DNA of 64,000 nucleotides from Cryptomeria japonica (GCF_030272615.1 NC_081409.1:877061594-877125593), one strand, 5' to 3'. Positions 12,206 through 25,072 are shown, numbered from the stretch's first letter. The notes: generated by a model from the sequence alone, not told the origin. Translations and numbers: made by a program.

Positions 12206-12469
12206 ATTGGGATATTGTATTGTATTTATTTAATATTAGGAATGCAATTTAATATTTTGAAAATATAGTACCCAATATTAAATGTGGGATCAATGGTTAT
12301 GCAACCCATGGTTTTAGTCACATGGTTTAAAGTAATGCCACTTGGTGATTTTGTGGGATCTTGATTCTATAAAAGTAACCACAAGGGTAGTTGTTTAAGG
12401 AACTAGCAGGTTTGTCGGTTAGCTAGGTTAGCATTTCTAAAGGGTTTCAAGCATGACATGGGATGTGTG
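12206..12469 (+). repeat. Copia 3' LTR, right part, after R1
   Basis: Continues the LTR broken at 2628. It contains a TATA-like TCTATAAAAGTA at about 12366, as expected for an LTR promoter on the plus strand. Its 3' end is uncertain because another LTR-like start (TGTAGACATC) occurs at 12470. Confidence 0.4.
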
Positions 12470-12825
12470 TGTAGACATCTAAAATTGGTCAATGCTTGTG
12501 AACATAAATTTCACTAATTATTCCTCCTTATTAATTATTTAATCAATTCAACTTTATTCTTTTAACTTAAAATTGTTTCTCAATTTCAAATTCATAATTT
12601 GAATTTCTCTCTAATTCATAATCAATTAATTTTTAATCACTTCCAACTTAATATTAATTAAAGAATTTTATTATTTAATTAACCCTAGTTATTTACTTTA
12701 AGTAAATGATCTTTATTACTTAATTAAATCAATTTGTACTATGTTCCTATAATTAAATAAATTACACCAATTTATTTAATTAGCTAATAATGTCATCTCA
12801 AATTAAATAAAATTATAAATGTAGT
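12470..12825 (+). repeat. LTR-like fragment resembling the R1 LTR start
   Basis: The first 40 or so bases (TGTAGACATCTAAAATTGGT...) match the reverse complement of the R1 LTR end (TGTAGACACCTAAAAATGGT...). The rest is AT-rich and unlike R1. It is probably a related LTR family, truncated. Confidence 0.4.
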
Positions 12826-13391
12826 GTCGTGAATTGTACACCCTTAATTAGGGTTGTACAATTCCACGCTTAGGTTAGCACCCTCCTTAGTGTGCCTCAT
12901 TTATATTTTTCATTTTCAAAGTTCCTTTAAGAATTTAATAATTAATTTAATTAGATCTAAGGTCCTTTCTCACCCATTCACATATTATAAAATTTGGCCC
13001 TTATCCCTAAGTGTGCCCCTTTTTATTTCATTTTAATTAATCCTGATAAAGTCCTAATTTTGAGCTTCAAAGCACATTTTCACATATCTAAACACATTGG
13101 ATTGATGCACTTAGCTAGATTTGACTTTGTAATCATGATAGATTGCATCCCTAGAAATTGGGAAAAAAGTCAGTCAAACCAGAATGGTACCATCCTGATC
13201 CTGACTTTTTCTCCTCGAATTTTGGGAGATTAATTTGGCAGTATTATAATGTTCAAAACACACTTCATGCAAAATTTCATCAATTCTAAGTTGGCCTATG
13301 ATAAAAATTAAAGTTAGGGTCTCATATATATAACCTTTTCTTTCCTCATTTGAAGGATCCAATCCCTAGCAATTGAAGGAGACTTATTATG
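12826..13391 (+). repeat. LTR-like fragment, family of 1-90
   Basis: Starts TGTAGTGTCGTGAATTG and matches positions 1-90 in inverted orientation for about 70 bp. The remainder is AT-rich and has no coding signal. It is cut by R2 at 13392. Confidence 0.45.
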
Positions 13392-14540
13392 TGTTACTAC
13401 TTATCAAGTTGTCATTAGTTTTTATATTCAAAGTCATACTATATACTCTAGTCGGTTAACACTACCGAATCATGCAATCGGTATACATAGAGAAGTCGGT
13501 ATGCACAGTCTAGTTGGTTACAAAGAAAAGCAGTCACAGAACACAGTATACACCAAGTTGTCTACCGAGTATCTTTTTATGTCTACCGAGCAGCAAAGAT
13601 GACACACCGAGTTGATATACACTGAGTGAAACGTGTTACCAGATACATTGAACCTGGACATGCATATGAAAACGTGTTACAAGATCGAGGCACATCTAAC
13701 GGTTATTACATTGGAAATTGTACTAAAAGATTGTGTATGATTTTGAGATCAATCTAACTAATGAAATATTTTGTATAGTTATTCATTCAAGGAATCTTGT
13801 TTGTAAGATCAAAGAAATGAATTAGATCACTATCTTAAGAGATCTATTTATACAGCATGATTTAAGGGTGTATGTGTGTGTAAGAAGACTGTTACAGAGA
13901 CACAGAGGTCACCGAGAAGGTTTTCAGAGATCAGTCAAAGAACAGAGTAAATAGAAGGGTTTACCGAGTTACTATATGGGTTACCGAGGTATGCTATAAG
14001 CAAGGTAATCTATTTTGAGCACATAGAATCAGCTATAACATTTCAGATGTAAAGTTGCAGATATTTGTAATGATTTTATTGTAAAATTGTGAAGTTGAAA
14101 GAGAAACCTTTAACAAGGTAAAAGACTCTAATCAAGTCTATAAATTGTAAAGCCTCTAACCAGGTGCAGCATTCAGAATAAATGTTGTAAAATGCTTAAG
14201 CAAGGTAGATCTAACAGATCTTGTTACTCCTAATAGGGTAAGCTATCAAAAATAGCTAAAATGTATCTCTAACCGAGCACTCTTTATTATTGCAGTAGTG
14301 AAGTTGTGGGTGCCATCCCCACCACAGTTTTTCTCTCTAAACAAGAGTTTATGTGTAACCAAAATATATGTGTTATGGAGTGAATCATGTATGATTGTTA
14401 TCTATTAGCTTTAACTTTATTTTATGTTACTGCACTATTTTGTTTATGCATAACAATAAAGTTATTATTCAAGAAAAATTTTGAAGTACTGATTCACCCC
14501 TCCCCTCTCAGTACATTAGCTTTCCATATTGGGCCTAACA
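13392..14540 (+). repeat. R2 5' LTR
   Basis: 1149 bp, TGTTACTACT to GGGCCTAACA, rich in CGGT/ACCGAG words. An inverted, more diverged relative lies at about 31775-33300. Confidence 0.85.
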
Positions 14541-14542
14541 AT

Positions 14543-14554
14543 TGGTATCAGAGC
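14543..14554 (+). other. R2 primer binding site (initiator Met tRNA type)
   Basis: TGGTATCAGAGC lies two bases after the LTR end. It is the standard primer site of plant Copia elements. Confidence 0.9.
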
Positions 14555-14602
14555 TTCAATCTTGGAAAAGGGTTTAACTGCCTAAAGAGAAAGATCTTGT
14601 CA

Positions 14603-15954
14603 ATGGAAGGCTACAAACAATCTTGGAGGATTGTATATCTGCAAGAAGAGTTGGATCATGCTAATCAAGTGATTGCAGACATGCAAAGGCAAATCCAAAA
14701 ATCTCTGAAAGTAAGAAGAAGATTATCTGATGACTTGCAGGATTCTCAAGAGTTAGTGGAACAAATTGAGACATCATCTGAGAATAGTATATCTAAAGAG
14801 ACTGAAGAAATGATTGGGGTATTGAAAGAAAAGAACAAGGCATTGGTTGATCAACTAAAAGGAATGAAAAGAGAACATGAACATTTCAGCACACAAATGA
14901 CTGAAAATATAGATGCATTAAGGACAGCTGAGGATAAAGCAAGAGATCTACAAAGAGAGAAACAACAACTTGAAGTCTTACTATTTGATAAAAATAATGA
15001 AATCATAAGATTGACTGGGATTCAACAAAATATGACAGATCAACTAGGTTATGCACATCATGAAGCAATTCTGAAGAATGATGAAAATCAAGCATTGAAA
15101 CTCGAAGTATTAAGCTTGACCAATGAACTTGAAACAGAGAAGAAATCCAAAGAAACACTAAAGAAGAGTTATGAAGCATCAAAGATGTTGGATGAGCAAT
15201 TGAATACAAGAAGACCCAACAAAGATGCAGGACTCAGTTACAAAGGAAAAAACTCTACCGAAAAAGGAATTCATACTACCGAGAGAGGAGAATCATCAAA
15301 GCAAGCTGGAAACAGGAATAACATCAAAATAAAGAAGCCTATTTGCTACTACTATGGAAATCAAGGTCATACTACCAACATGTGCCAAATCAGAAAAGGT
15401 AAGCAACTGATTATCACTAAGTCCAATGGTTATTATTACAATTGCAATAAATATGGTCACACATCTAATCAATGTAGGACAAAGTTTGTTAACAACTATC
15501 AGAAGGAAAAATTCAAAGGGTTTTGTACAAACTGCAATAGATATGGACATAGTACTGACAAGTGTTGGCTTAAGCAAAAGAACTACATGTGGTCGGCACA
15601 CCGAGCAAACACTAGAGGTTACAAAACTCACACAAATCCTTACCGACAATATGCAGTAGTACCATGGGATTACAATACAAGGATATGGTGTGAATGTTGT
15701 GGAAGATATGGACATATAAGTGCCAACTGTTTTATAAGGTTGGAATGAACAATCAAAGATCATGGAGAAATCCTGGTATGGCATGTTTTTCATTGTCACA
15801 AAGTTGGACATTTAGCTGGAAATTGCAGAGATCAACCTAGAAGAGACACTGAAGAAATAAAAGAAAAATTAAAAATGATTTGGAAAAAGAAGGAAATTGT
15901 GTCAAATGAAGAAAGCACCTTACCTACCGAGTTAGGTGCACCTATTCCAAATTA
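14603..15954 (+). pseudogene. gag: R2 gag, coiled coil plus several CCHC zinc knuckles
   Basis: Capsid/nucleocapsid-type protein of an LTR retroelement, which would package element RNA. I chose ATG 14603 because the longer open frame starts inside the LTR. The N-terminal 200 residues are charged and heptad-like (ELDHANQVIADMQRQIQKSL), suggesting a coiled coil. About residues 245-400 carry a string of CX2CX4HX4C knuckles. Two are intact (CTNCNRYGHSTDKC and CECCGRYGHISANC). Two have one cysteine changed to tyrosine, which fits G-to-A changes. A fifth, with a damaged first cysteine, follows an in-frame TGA at 15746-15748. The frame then stays open to TAA at 15952. Several knuckles in a row is unusual, since one or two is normal for Copia gag. 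No protease follows. Confidence 0.75.
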
Positions 15955-16502
15955 ATCAGCAAAGGTATGAAGGGACTGCATTCTCTGAAGGTTAAAATCA
16001 TAACAGTTCCTATTCTATTATGTACTAAATTCAAAATCTACATAGTTAAGATGCATTAGTAAGTTTGAAATTCTATCAAAAGTACTTTATAGGAAACCTG
16101 TCAAGTCGGTGAATACAGGAAGCCTGTCAAGTTGGTAAATGAAGGAAATTTGGTTACTCGGTTAAAATGAAAAAAGAGAGTAAATCGGTTAAAGGGGAAC
16201 TGAGTGCATTTAATATTTTTGACCTAACCCGCACGGAGCTCGATAAGGTATTTTGTGTACTTATAAGCATTTTCGCTGTCATTTACATTCACCAAGTTTT
16301 CGAAAGAGCAGAGCAGAGCAATTCCAAGGTGATCAAACCTCATTCTAAGCAAATTCAAGGTATTTACATCAAATCTCATCACACTATTAAGCTAGCTTAC
16401 TGATCTTATCAAATTGTTATTATCTACTAAGTATGAAGCGTATGTCGTTTGTAAACTGTCAAACCCTAAGGATAGTTTGCTAAGTTTTACCTGAAATCAA
16501 CG
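15955..16502 (+). other. R2 spacer between gag and ORF2
   Basis: No gene. It contains two near-copies of a GGAA(A/G)CCTGTCAAGT(C/T)GGT motif at about 16090 and 16120. A region around 16210-16370 has a TTATAAG word (about 16261) and AAG|GT junctions, and could be a leader or internal promoter for ORF2. That reading is speculative. Confidence 0.35.
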
Positions 16503-19500
16503 ATGGTGCCCAAGATCCAAGATCCCATAGTTGTCAAGAATGTAGAGAAGCCCTCACTGAAATACACTTTGACTCCTAAAGTCACCTCCAAATCAGATGA
16601 CAAAACCTCCTTTTCACTCATCCCGGATCGAGTCTTGTTAGTCAAAGATGTTAGATTCTTCACCAAATGTCGTGTTGAAGAGCTCGGTCATGTTGAGATA
16701 AGAGACACCTATGATCAACTATGTACCGATGGTGTATTAAACAGCAAATATGAACACATCAGAATCAAAGGATTGACTGAAGCCCTAACCTATCCTCATG
16801 TGTTTAAGCCCCAATGGGTCAAGTTTGTTTTAAGAAGAGTTCATGATGATTTCATGTGGCTAGAAGAGCAACCATTCAAAATCACCAGGGAAATCATTCA
16901 TGTGATCACCGGTTATCCTATCTATGATCATGCACGAGCTCAAAAGATGATATCACAGAAGGAATTAATCAGTTTAACTGGAGTTGAATCTGATTACAGA
17001 GGATTAAAACTGAACAATGTCACTGATGCAGAACTTAAGTTTGCCATTAGAGTAATCGGTTACTATTTCTTCCAATCTGCAAGGGAAAACAGTGTACCTT
17101 GTGCCGCAGTTGACATAGCTTATAAAATTTCGAAAAAGGGAATGAAGATTGATTTATGTGAAGTGTTACTGAAGAACTTGTTTGAGAACCTAAACACAAT
17201 AAGGAAGCCGAAGAAGAACAACTCGGAAAATACACTAAAGTTTGGTTCACTTCTTGTCTGCATGTTTTTCTACTTTGAAAAATTATTTCCATCAATCAGT
17301 AAAGTAGTTTGGGAGCTACACCGACCAATCACCCATCAGATTAACAACTTTATCATGAAATTAGGAGATAATTTCAATGACATAATGGATAATCATTTCA
17401 GAAAATTTCAAGAGAAGATGCATAACAGGTACCGGATTCCACCCCAGCTAGTGGAGAAATATAAAGATGATATATGCTTTGAGGTAGATACTGATTACTA
17501 TTATGTGAATGTTGTGGAACCAAGAACTCAATCTTTGCCACCTATGGGTTATGAGATTGAATTTGATATCACAAAACAACAAATTGATGCATATCTTTCA
17601 TTGCCAAGGCATGCTACCGAACTGAGGTATGGAAACTATGAAGAAGTGAAGGGAAAGGTAAAAATGAACATTGTAGTAGCCAAAGCTACAAGGAAAGCAA
17701 CAAAGATGATAAAGGTTTTAACGGAAAAATTTGGAGAAGAATCTTCCTCCACACCTGTCAAAGGCACTCTTGCCATCACCGAAGAGGAATCAGAAGCTCA
17801 AGAGGCAGCAATAACATTGAGCACCGAACTGCCTAAGGGTAAAGTATTGAAAAGAAAGAAACAGGACATTTCAAAGGCCCTACCGACTCCTCCAACAAAG
17901 AGACCTAATACAAGAGCATCAGCTGCATCACTGAGTAAGAAACAAAAGAGTGTTACTGCTCCCAAGGTAACCAAGACCTAGAAGAAATCTACTTGGAGAC
18001 TCATTTTGGCAAAAGAGTCTAGTGATACAGAATCTGAAGAAGCAAACAAATTCCAGATTGTCAAGAGCAAGAAGGTAAATATACATAGTGTTGAAAACTT
18101 TTGTGCCAATCTGAAAGAATATGGTGGATTTAGTTATTTTAGATATGTCAAGTATGAAACAAGAAATAATGATGAGAAGAGACAAATTGAAGAAGTTGTC
18201 ATTTGCACACTTCTAAAGTTTCAGCTAGCTCCATCAGAACTAGTAAAGTAACTTCCAAATGAACTTTACTTGCATATTGATAATAGGTGGAAATATGCAA
18301 TGGACTCAGAGAAACAAATATTTCCTGATATGTCTGTAGCAGAAATAAAGGATCATTTGACAACCTACAATTTAAAATTTCCTGTCAAACAGAGAGCCTT
18401 AAAACTGATGAATGGGCTATACATTGACGTAGAGAATGAGACAAAAGCAAAATGGCAGGAAATCTTCAAAACTAAAGATGTCAGTGAACAATCTACAGTT
18501 GAAATCGCTGATGTCACCGAGCAAGATCCTGATGTCATTGAGCACGGTCCTGATGCTACCAAGCAAGACCCGACTGACACTATTCAAATTGATGAAGATG
18601 TCATGAATACATAGGAACAGGAGCAGGAGATGATAGAAGGCACTACATATGCAAAACTTGTATTGAGTGAATCCATTTTAGAACAAGTTCAGCCTTATCC
18701 ACCGATCAATCCACCTGTCTCTACCGAAGCTCCTCAGGATACAGCACAAGGCACCAAAGGTCACAAGTCTACAATAGGAGAAGAGACTACTCAAGACCAG
18801 ACCTCTGAAGCACCCTCGAGCATCGAAAATGTAGCAGCTGAGACACCCAGTACCGAGACACCAAAAGACACTGCAGTAGCTACAAGAACCAACCAAAGTG
18901 TTGCCTCTACCGAGCAACCTACCGAGGATCATCAAGCCTCTCAAGCTATTGTCTTGGTCCAACCGACCAAAGGTAAAGAGAAGAAGGTGAAAAAGCATAG
19001 CTTCAAAGTTGATTTATCTAGACCAATAGTGTCTCCCAATGTGGATATATCAAAATTAAAAGGGCAAACACATTGATTTTGGTGAACTATGCAAAGAAAA
19101 GGTCGAACAAGAAAAATAGATGGCCATGCAAAACAATAATAAAGTACTTCAGAAGGTGAAGACACTGCTATCAGATATGCTACCTACAACTACAGTGTCA
19201 ACTGATGCAGCCATCCACATTCAACTGGATGAACTCCTTAATCAAATAGAAACATCCAGAGTTGATGCATCTGAGTATTTGAGCAAGCTCAAAGACAAGG
19301 AGCTTACTGCAAAAATGGTAGAAGAGGTACAAAAAGCTCTAGCTATTGACAAAGTCAAACTTGTCAAATTCATTGTTGAGTTGTCCCCAAAACTCAAGCA
19401 TATTCTTTATTTATTTCAAAAACTTTGTACATTTTTTATATTCATTAAAGATATCAAGAATCAAACTGATGCAATTGAGAAAGAGATCACCGATCTCTCA

Positions 19501-19636
19501 AATAAGTTGACCCCTAAGCCTAATTCAGTTCAAAAATTTTATACCAAGCTTCAACAGCTCATGGCTCAACAACTAGAACTAAGAAATGAAGAACATAAGA
19601 TCAAGATGGATATAATGACACTCCAGACATTATTCT
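16503..19636 (+). pseudogene. R2 ORF2, unknown large protein, decayed and split by R3
   Basis: I do not recognise the family. Starting at ATG 16503, one frame runs 492 codons to TAG 17979, then continues in the same frame past TAA 18249 and TAG 18612 to 19073. A small indel near 19070 shifts it to a second frame (stop TAG at about 19117, then open to the R3 insertion at 19637). The N-terminal 370 residues look globular and helical (WVKFVLRRVHDDFMWLEEQP, CEVLLKNLFENLNTI). The middle is Lys/Pro/Thr/Glu-rich and low in complexity. The last 170 residues are strongly helical, probably coiled coil. Its place after gag and before the polypurine tract recalls the env-like second ORF of SIRE-type Copia elements, but the pol that should lie between is missing. 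The long frame in G has the same architecture. No function is assigned. Confidence 0.6.
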
Positions 19637-20900
19637 TGTAAAGTGGAAAATCGCGATCGAACCCTAGTTGGTCTCCCCTCTTCCAACTCCGAGGAGAGAG
19701 AAGGGAGGTTTGCTAGGATTCGATGGTTTTTCACTTAGGGGAGAGACTTTACATTGAAAAGAGGGGTTGAAACTCATAAGATCCAATCCCACGCAATGCA
19801 AGATTGGATGCTAAATGAATTTCAAGGGTTAGGAAAGCAAGGCTACCCTCTTTTGTAAAGAATGTTGTTAAGGAAATTAAGCTAAGCATGCATAGAAAGT
19901 CATAAAGATTCGCTTATAAACTAAGTTCGGGTTATAGGATGAAGCTGCAGACCTGGAATTAGCAGTAAAATGTCGATATGGCGCTGTCCTGCAAATTTGA
20001 GCAAAAGTTGTCGAGACGATGGCACCCGGTGCCACGGTCCTCCGAAAAATCCGCGAAACGAAGGGGGATCTGTTCGTCTCTGCACAAGGATTCCAGATCT
20101 TCAATTTCAGTCGCGTACCTGCAACCTACACACAGAAAAGCGAAGATGATTGGGGGGTTAGGGATTAGGGGTTTGCCTTTAGGTCAAACCCCGGTTTTGG
20201 AATTAACCAAGAAATGAGCAAGAGCTGTAAATGTAAATGACTGTAAAACAAGTACTAATACCTTGTTCTAAGGATGTTTGTATCCTTATGTGCGAAGGTA
20301 TAGATGTTGTATGTTGTATGTTGTAGCATGTAGTATGTGATCTCCTCTTCAATGGTTGAATCCTTGACTTGAATGCAACACTTAGCCTTGAATGGAGACT
20401 TGAAATGATCAATTGCTTGAAAGAATGCTTGAATGCTTGAATGCTTGAGTATAATTTCCACGCTTTTTACACATATCCTCCTCATGCCAAATGAGAGAGA
20501 AAAATGTAGTTTATATACTTGTCATTTAGGGCTGATAGACTGATTTTCCCGACCTTAGGCCGACCAGGGAAAGTTAATTTCCAAATTGCAAACAAAAAGA
20601 CCCGAGCCCCTTAGGAGACCGGGCCCAAAATAGGACCCAGGGACCAGGGCGCTGGGCGCCATGGTCCTAGGGACCAGGGCGCTGGGCGCCCTGGTCCTGA
20701 GGGACCAGGGCGCTGGGCGCTCTGGTCCCACCTCCCGGGACATCAGGGTGCAAGGAGGTTCAGGCCAGGGTACTTGAAAAATGCAGTTTTTGGTGTCGTG
20801 AGCAAGTTTCAGGGTCTCCATTCAGGTTGCGTGTTGCGTCGCCATCATGAAGACCGAAATGCAGTCGAAATTGCAAGTGTCGCAATTTTAGGACGCTACA
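19637..20900 (-). repeat. R3 3' LTR (left copy)
   Basis: 1264 bp, from TGTAAAGTGG to GGACGCTACA, the partner of 26245-27478. It carries three copies of the GC-rich hairpin unit (20641-20729) where the right LTR has two. The ORFs inside recur in the other LTR and are not genes. Confidence 0.9.
20641..20729. repeat. GC-rich 30-bp hairpin minisatellite in R3 LTR
   Basis: Three tandem units, each essentially GGACCAGGGCGCTGGGCGCC plus a matching CTGGTCC end. The arms ACCAGGGCGC and GCGCCCTGGT pair around a 3-base loop. The right LTR has two units (27249-27307). Confidence 0.9.
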
Positions 20901-20915
20901 TTTAGCCCCCACTTT
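20901..20915 (-). other. R3 polypurine tract
   Basis: Minus strand AAAGTGGGGGCTAAA lies immediately before the LTR start TGTAGCG. The same tract precedes the 3' LTR of B (45624-45638). Confidence 0.85.
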
Positions 20916-21644
20916 AGTGGGAGTATGTATGCTCATACTTCCGGTAAAGTACAAGGAAACAACATTGAAAGACTTTCACCACGTCAAGGAGGCAAGATAC
21001 ACCAAGCCCCCAGTGGACTAAGGATCTTACAACTTTGATTGACAAAGTAAAAGGGAAGATCGCGAGGAAAAACCATGACTATCAGTAGTAAGGCTCCCTC
21101 ACTATGAGTCATGCAAGAAAGATATCAAAAAATTTCAAGGCAAGGCTAAATTTGCCAAGAAATTTTCAAGTATCTTGAAAAGATATGAACGGGATGTATG
21201 CCCCCCTACGTTAAAGCGATCGCACACGCCTCACCGGGGGTGATTGTTTTAACGTAGTGATACACATAAGAAATGAGAAAGGAAAGGAGCACGTTACCAC
21301 AAGGATTTAGCCCCCAAGTGTGAGATAAACCCAAGGATAATAGACACAAAACACAAAGCACAAGGTGACTTCGCTTTCCTCGGGGTCAGTATGCTGTATG
21401 ATAACTCATGTATATATATCATATGTATGTATGCATAATTGTTCTTCATTCCCCAATCAAGGAAGGTCACCTAGAAGAAGGGAACACATGTGTCTTTTGA
21501 GTCAACATGAGAGAGACCGAGAGATCTCAATGCTTTGCATCGTCCTCAAGTAGACAACACTAAGGACAACAAATAGAAGAATGAGAATAACATATAGAAG
21601 AAGTAACACAAGAGAGGAGAAGAGAATCTGCTATGCTAATGTAA
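20916..21644 (-). other. R3 3' untranslated region
   Basis: About 730 bp between the gag-protease stop and the polypurine tract. It is colinear with 44885-45623 of B. No gene. Confidence 0.7.
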
Positions 21645-24600
21645 CTAGTCTAGCATGTCATCTACCCCCCGATCTCGCTGATCAATGTTTTGGGAAGGCA
21701 GGGAACACGCTAGAGGAGGAACATCCAACATAGCAGATGGAGCTATCACAAGATCCAAACAAGGGCTATGTTCATGTTCCGAGCCACATTGTTCTTGTCT
21801 AGGAGCTAGGATAAGTGCTTTAGAAAATTCATTAGATAAATGGTTATCAACATCAACAAGTTCATATTCACTATCAGAAGCAAGAGGAGTAACATTTTCA
21901 TCATGAATAACATTTTCATCTATATCATCATCAAGATTTATAAAAATAGGATCTTTAACTCGCACAGGATCAAGATCATCATGCATCTTATGTTTAGGAG
22001 ATTTAGGCTCAATGTCCGGCTGAGGAGAAAATGGAATAATGCTTGTTGAAGGTGTTTTCGGAGATTGCAAAGTTTGAGCTCTAAGACGACGCTTTCGCCG
22101 GCGTTCACGTGCAGAACGATTTCGTCTAGTCTTAGTAGGAAGTGGAGAAGACTGAGGAGGAGGAATGTTCTCATCCTTAGCACTTGGGTGTTTAGGTTGT
22201 GGTCTCTTAGGCTAGATAATAGGAGAAGAAGAAGGTCTCTTCTCTCTATAAAAAGAAGGAGGAGGAACTGCTCCATACAAAGGAGGAATTTTTGGTTTAG
22301 GGAGAAGACCAAGTCCATCATGACGAGGAGGTATAGGTCTACTCTTAGGAAGTTTATTAGGTATAGACATAGTCACATCCATAGGGATGGGTTGAGATTC
22401 TTCTTGAGGAAAGACATTAGTTTTATCTTTCAAAGGAAGAACTTCCTTCTCAAGAATGATAGGAATGTCAAGTTTAGGTGTTCTAGGTTCACTTAGAGAT
22501 AAGATCATATCTGTTTTCCACTTTTGATAAGATTTGAAAAGATGATCACTTCGCGGAGGAAGAGATTGGAATTGTTTAGGCCAAAAGTAATCAAGAGGAA
22601 CACTAGAGGTTCTTTCAGCTGGTTTAAAGAGACTATGATTGACAGTAACAACTTCACCATTATGGGGAAATTTCAAACACTTATGAATAGGAGAAGCAAT
22701 AGCTTTCATGGAAGATAGCCAAGGATAGCCAAGCTTCACACGAAATTGTTCGGAAGATGGAATAATAGCAAAGTTCACATCAAGGGATTTGTTATGGACT
22801 TCAATAGGCAATGTAATAGAACCAATTGCAGGAGAAGAAAATGCATCAAATAATTTCACAATCACATTTGTTTTGTCATAGATCACTTGATTCAATTGCA
22901 AAGTAAAAAGAAATTCTTCAGTAATAACATTAATCATGCACGAAGGATCAATAAGCACTCCACAGCAAGGTGTATTCTTAACTTTTGCAACTATGTATAA
23001 AGGACCATCAGGTGCTCTAACTGTTTCACTAGAATCAAATGTGATGGAAGGTTCTTTAGGGATTTCTTGCTGCTCTACAAAGTTAATCACATTCGGAGTC
23101 ATAGACACAAGACCATCAGATGAGAGAGAGGAATCATTAGTCTCAATCGCATTAGAGGTATGAGAAGGTAATGGATCAGTGAAAATCTGAAGATTTTGAT
23201 TAGGAGGAGCTACAGATGTGTTGCCTTTATCATTCACTCCAGAAACAGAGATAGTATTATTATCAATCAAATCTTGAATTTTACCCTTTAGAGAAAAACA
23301 TTTTTCAGTATCATGCCCAGGCTGACGATGAAATTGACAAAAGGCTTTGTTATCAAAATAAGGTGAAGTAATCTTTGCAGGATCAATTTGTCTTATAAGA
23401 GGAAGAGTAAGCACATTTTGTTCTAATAACTTATTCATAATACTATGCAATGATTCATTCAAAGGAGTATACTTTCTTTCTCTCTTGAAAAATTTAGAAA
23501 TAGGAGGCACACCTGATGCTGCATTCACATTGTTGTTGATGATGTTTTCATTGAATTTGATGGAATCTCTGTTCGGTTTAAACTTCCCAAATGGTTGTTG
23601 ACTGCTATCACCCTTATCACTCGGAGCCATAGGATGTGATTGTTCCATTTGACTCACAGTCAGTTGATAATTGTGAAGAGTGGCGCACAACTGTTGGAAA
23701 GAAGTAAACTCAGAAAACAGAAGTTTGTCTCGAATATATTTTTGTAAATTAGAAATAAAGATTCTTTGAATATCATTGTCAGGCACTGGAAAAGAAATTT
23801 GAGCATACAAATGCTTATATCTACCAATGAAATCAGTCACTTTTTCTTTAACACCTTGTTTACAATGCATTAAATCAATCAAAGTAACTTTAGGACTTTT
23901 TTTTTTTGAAATTGTTGAATGAAAGCATTTGCAAGTTGTTCGAAAGAATTAAAAGAATAAGAAGGCAACGAGCAATACCATTGTAGGGCTTTGTCTCTTA
24001 ATGTTCTAGTAAACAGTTTTGCAAGCAACCTTTGGTCATAAGCAAAATCAGTACAAATTGTTTGAAAAGTCTTAACATGTGTTAGAGGATCTCCTTTACC
24101 ATTATAAAGCTCCAAATGCGGGATTTCAACATGTTTAGGAGAGATAGCTCGAACAATGTCAAGAGAAAGTGGGCTCGCAACGTCAAATGTGGGCACACTA
24201 AACTTAGATTGATTCATAGAGGCAATTTGTTGCTATAAAGAAGAGACAGTTTGTGCAAGATTGTTAATGGTCGCTTCAGTCGAAGAGTTCATATTGGATG
24301 TGTTAGATTGAGATGGAGGTGTTATGTTATTGAAAGAAGGTAGAGAGTAAGGTGGTGGGACCCTATGATAATTAGTCATAGGAGATGATTGGACAAGAGG
24401 AACACTACAAGGAGGGATGGAATGGTTAAATGAATTGCCCCCTTGCGTCATGTTCATTTGTGGAGATATAATAGGGACACTCATTGAAGGAATGAATGAA
24501 GAAGTCGGATTAAATGAAGGAATAGGGTTAATTGAAGAAGAGGGATTGCCCCCATGACTGGTGATCATAGGAGGAATGTCTTGTGTAGAAGTAGCCATTA

Positions 24601-25072
24601 TGTTTGATGTAAAGGTAGGTATACTAGCAATAGGAGTCGTCAAAGGAATAGAATGATTGTCTTGTGTAGGAGGTTGTGTATAACCTAAGGTTTCGGCACA
24701 ACTCTTCATAGGCATCACATTCGAATCCACAATGTGTGCAATACCACGCAAAATATCAATTCCATTCTTATCACTTTGAAGCATACGTTTTAGACCCTCA
24801 ATTAAAGGAAGAGCTTGACTATCAGGGTATTCTTGAGACATCCATTGTCGAAAATCGTCAAATTGGTTATCCAATTTCGAAAGTTGTTCTACAGAAACCT
24901 CATGGAGAGCTTCTTCATCATTAGGAGGATTAGAGGAATTACCCATGTCCTCGTTAAAAAGGCTATTCAAATTAGGTTCCATCTCCTCAGTAGTTAAACC
25001 TCGGAAAGACTTAATTCTACGGCTTCGTCTAACGGGAATAGTGTAAGTAGGGCTTATTGTTGTAAAACTCAT
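21645..25072 (-). pseudogene. R3 gag-protease polyprotein, Ty3/Gypsy type
   Basis: Starts at ATG 25072 and ends at 21645, about 1140 codons. Order: an N-terminal linker region rich in Ser/Pro/Asn; a Gypsy gag domain at about 24150-23650 (YNGKGDPLTHVKTFQ, LRDKALQWYCSLP); a zinc-finger-like CQFHRQPGHDTEKC near 23330, with His in place of the second Cys; and a retropepsin-like fold at about 22990-22650 (VLIDPSCMINVI, then LGYPWLSSM). The expected D-S/T-G active site reads D-P-S. The C-terminal 300 residues are Pro/Ser/Arg-rich. Breaks are TAG at 24233 and 22212 (B has glutamine at both) and a frameshift in a run of A at about 23900. No polymerase follows. It would assemble particles, with other enzymes supplied by another element. 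Confidence 0.85.

Noticed and set aside
14541-14556. tRNA-Met gene at the primer sites (also 53934 and 51580).
   Set aside because: Only the 3' complementary 12-18 bases are present, not a full tRNA.
15296-15811. Minus-strand frame of 171 codons across the R2 gag.
   Set aside because: Antisense to the zinc-knuckle region; its composition is explained by the knuckle repeats on the other strand.
20155-20190. Telomere-like GGGGTTAGGGATTAGGGG words (also near 26760, 40205, 46370).
   Set aside because: They occur at the same place in all LTRs of the R3/B family and are not tandem TTTAGGG arrays, so they are LTR sequence rather than an interstitial telomere.
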